Shown here: piece by piece, positions 63,937 to 64,000 of the stretch | Layout of the letters: every line of letters starts with the position of its first letter | Numbering within the stretch: position 1 is the first letter of the stretch | Assembly (NCBI GenBank): GCA_020055645.1 | Contig: CM034546.1 | Coordinates: 96,968,001-97,032,000 of the forward strand | Source: Tomocerus qinae | Taxonomy: Eukaryota > Arthropoda > Collembola > Entomobryomorpha > Tomoceridae | DNA length: 64,000 nucleotides | Direction: 5' to 3' | Translations under genes and position numbers: made by a program | The notes under the pieces: model-generated | The model's input: the letters and a program-made list of their open reading frames with translations, nothing else | Told to the model about the DNA's origin: nothing | Databases searched by the model: none

Positions 63937-64000
63937 CCTTTCCGCAAATAAAATATATTGTTTTCATTGACATATAGTCACCAACTTCCCACTCCCTCCT

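Noticed and set aside
1..64000. Bacterial-type systems (CRISPR, phage, toxin-antitoxin, operons)
   Set aside because: No short regularly spaced repeats with unique spacers, no compact co-directional gene runs, and clear spliceosomal introns throughout.

Overview
The window is eukaryotic, AT-rich nuclear DNA with spliced genes. Introns are mostly short GT-AG introns of about 60-450 bp, and DNA transposons are abundant. The one gene I can name, CCAR1, is animal-wide. Together with its short introns and the many cut-and-paste elements, the window suggests an arthropod, probably an insect. A sap-feeding hemipteran is my guess, on weak grounds. There are no operons, no bacterial-type genes, and no rRNA, tRNA or CRISPR array that I can support.

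Layout. Positions 1-46,800 are gene-poor. They hold several inverted-repeat transposons with visible target-site duplications (55-617; 13,968-14,173; 32,322-32,766), a complex inverted-repeat element (22,633-23,497), dispersed repeat copies (3,146/5,990 and 30,247/44,634), a perfect 22-bp tandem array (14,485-14,660) and a 1-kb minisatellite (41,317-42,318). The best-preserved mobile element is a complete hAT transposon (18,836-22,030). It has an exact 8-bp target duplication and a three-exon transposase gene that reads through without a break (669 aa). A few exon-like segments with good splice sites (38,288; 43,171; 46,854; 47,255; 47,542) hint at one or more plus-strand genes with long introns, but I could not name them.

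Positions 48,000-62,620 are gene-dense. Two minus-strand genes, rebuilt here from exons as 472 aa (48,108-49,963) and 343 aa (50,820-52,016), are diverged tandem paralogues sharing a motif block and one intron at the same place and phase. A plus-strand two-exon gene (53,852-54,328) encodes a 115-aa protein with a signal peptide. The minus-strand CCAR1 gene (55,596-62,458) is complete in 14 coding exons and 1,456 codons. Its protein is a nuclear transcription/splicing co-regulator with S1-like, RS/RD-rich, DBC1-type, SAP, EF-hand-like and coiled-coil parts.

The right edge (63,290-64,000) is a degenerate C-rich tandem repeat plus a short inverted-repeat element. All exon joins were made by hand from splice motifs and reading-frame continuity. 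Each full gene model sums to a whole number of codons, which is an internal check rather than transcript evidence.
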